DNA of 64,000 bases from Thiocapsa rosea (GTDB lineage: Bacteria; Pseudomonadota; Gammaproteobacteria; Chromatiales; Chromatiaceae). Location of the stretch: contig NZ_RBXL01000001.1 of assembly GCF_003634315.1 (NCBI RefSeq), positions 5,312,501 through 5,376,500 on the forward strand, in the 5' to 3' direction. The notes beneath the pieces were generated by a model. It saw nothing but the letters and a program-made list of their open reading frames with translations. It had not been told where the DNA came from and made no database searches. The stretch's first letter is position 1. Each line of letters starts with the position of its first letter. The position numbers and the translations under genes were made by a program. Of this stretch, positions 63,367 to 64,000 are shown one piece after another.

Positions 63367-64000
63367 CGTGACTCAATCGGGACCAGGCGCTCGTCGGGTG
63401 CCAGGGGGCGGATCATCGGGGCGAGGCGCTGCAAGCGGGCTGGCAGGTTCGCCAGTGCTGTCTCGGCCGCGGTGCGGTCGGCATAGGCGCCGAGCAACAC
63501 TGGATGCCAACGCGCACCTTGTCCGTTCGTCTGCAGCTTAAATGCCTCACCGAGCAGCCCCTCGTCCTCGGCGAAACGCACAAGGCTGCGGGCATTACGG
63601 AAGCTGATCAACTGAATGCTGAAACGGGCGTCTGCCTCGATGGTGGACCCTTGATCGCTTGGCGCCGACGTCGTCGCGACGAGGTCCAACGTCGCCCGGT
63701 CGTCCGCCGGAGCCGGGTCAGCAGCGCGCGCCGTCGCGGACTCGGTGGATATCGGCGGCGCCGGCAGCTCTGCTGAAGCCAGCCGCTCCTCGGTCACCGG
63801 CCGGCGCTCGCCTGTTGGGCTGAGGGTCAAATCGGAACCGGCGACTTCGGGTGACGGGGCGGATTCAACGGCGGTTGGCGGTGACGTGACCAAGGCAGGC
63901 GCTGCCGGGGCGCTCGACGCAACCAGAGGCTGATCAGCACTCGTCCCGGACACTGCGGCCGGTTGGTCCGCCACGTCCGGACTCGGCGGCTTGACCTCGG
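63363..64000 (-). CDS. SPOR domain protein, C-terminal part
   Basis: The frame is open to the right window edge, so the N-terminus is missing. A Ser/Ala/Pro/Thr-rich linker leads into a C-terminal SPOR domain of about 75 residues: FSIQLISFRNARSLVRFAEDEGL, WHPVLLGAYADRTAAETALANLP. SPOR domains bind denuded glycan strands of peptidoglycan at the division septum. The stop codon TAA is supplied by the edge of a type B TTAAACCGCG element, and the last residues (VPIESR) may not be original. Confidence 0.75.
   Translation of the reverse strand, partial: EVKPPSPDVADQPAAVSGTSADQPLVASSAPAAPALVTSPPTAVESAPSPEVAGSDLTLSPTGERRPVTEERLASAELPAPPISTESATARAADPAPADDRATLDLVATTSAPSDQGSTIEADARFSIQLISFRNARSLVRFAEDEGLLGEAFKLQTNGQGARWHPVLLGAYADRTAAETALANLPARLQRLAPMIRPLAPDERLVPIESR

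Overview
The window is high-GC DNA from a gammaproteobacterium and most probably from a purple sulfur bacterium (Chromatiaceae, Thiocapsa-like). It carries a photosynthetic reaction-centre cytochrome (PufC) domain, a HiPIP, SoxYZ, a DsrC-family protein and ordinary gammaproteobacterial housekeeping genes (rlmL, parC, holC, cmoAB, ppk1, maeB, putA, pqiABC). No rRNA, tRNA, CRISPR array or complete insertion sequence was recognised. The genus is inference; the gene content is seen. Layout: (1) 1-455 holds the end of rlmL. (2) 442-7021 (minus) is the standout cluster. In transcription order it encodes a Tat-exported single-domain metallophosphoesterase, a one-haem SoxA/TsdA-like cytochrome, a DUF1566 protein translationally coupled (ATGA) to SoxY, then SoxZ, a HiPIP, and a 912-residue protein in which a complete tetrahaem PufC is followed by a long repeated coiled coil and an OmpA peptidoglycan-binding domain. 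It reads as an alternative Sox-like module whose electrons could pass through HiPIP into a reaction-centre cytochrome tied to the cell wall. (3) 7.6-12.3 kb holds a membrane protein and a cobalamin operon (threonine-phosphate decarboxylase, cobQ, a degenerate CobT-like gene). (4) 12.6-28.8 kb holds a YdjM-like hydrolase, a MEKHLA protein, an N-carbamoylputrescine amidase, PBP1C, a methyltransferase, a DUF4407 coiled-coil membrane protein, a Co/Ni-type CDF exporter, pqiABC and holC. (5) 28.9-44.1 kb holds a cysteine-less DsrC homologue, parC, a Phd/PIN toxin-antitoxin pair, an ene-reductase, a GNAT enzyme, a second CDF exporter, a Bcr/CflA transporter, a TacA antitoxin with a broken TacT toxin, putA and maeB. 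(6) 44.4-64 kb holds DUF29, PsiE, NmrA-like and DUF6056-like genes, cmoA-cmoB with a molybdenum-carrier-like gene, ppk1, an anchored endonuclease I, a LprI-type protein, DUF2076, a monooxygenase, a phosphodiester glycosidase, a trihaem cytochrome c and a partial SPOR protein. Fragments of glutamate decarboxylase and cydB are decayed. A second theme is a family of short (about 87 bp) elements with 12-bp terminal inverted repeats of the type TTAAACCGCGYC. There are 15 copies or fragments plus one related element. They occur singly or as a three-times-repeated composite (type A, AT-rich linker, type B). In six cases the TAA at the element edge is the stop codon of the adjoining gene. Other repeat families (a CGTTGT microsatellite with a conserved core, GGATGGGTAGAGC and GGTGGAC palindromes, a perfect 28-bp-arm hairpin) fill other intergenic gaps and border the gene fragments.
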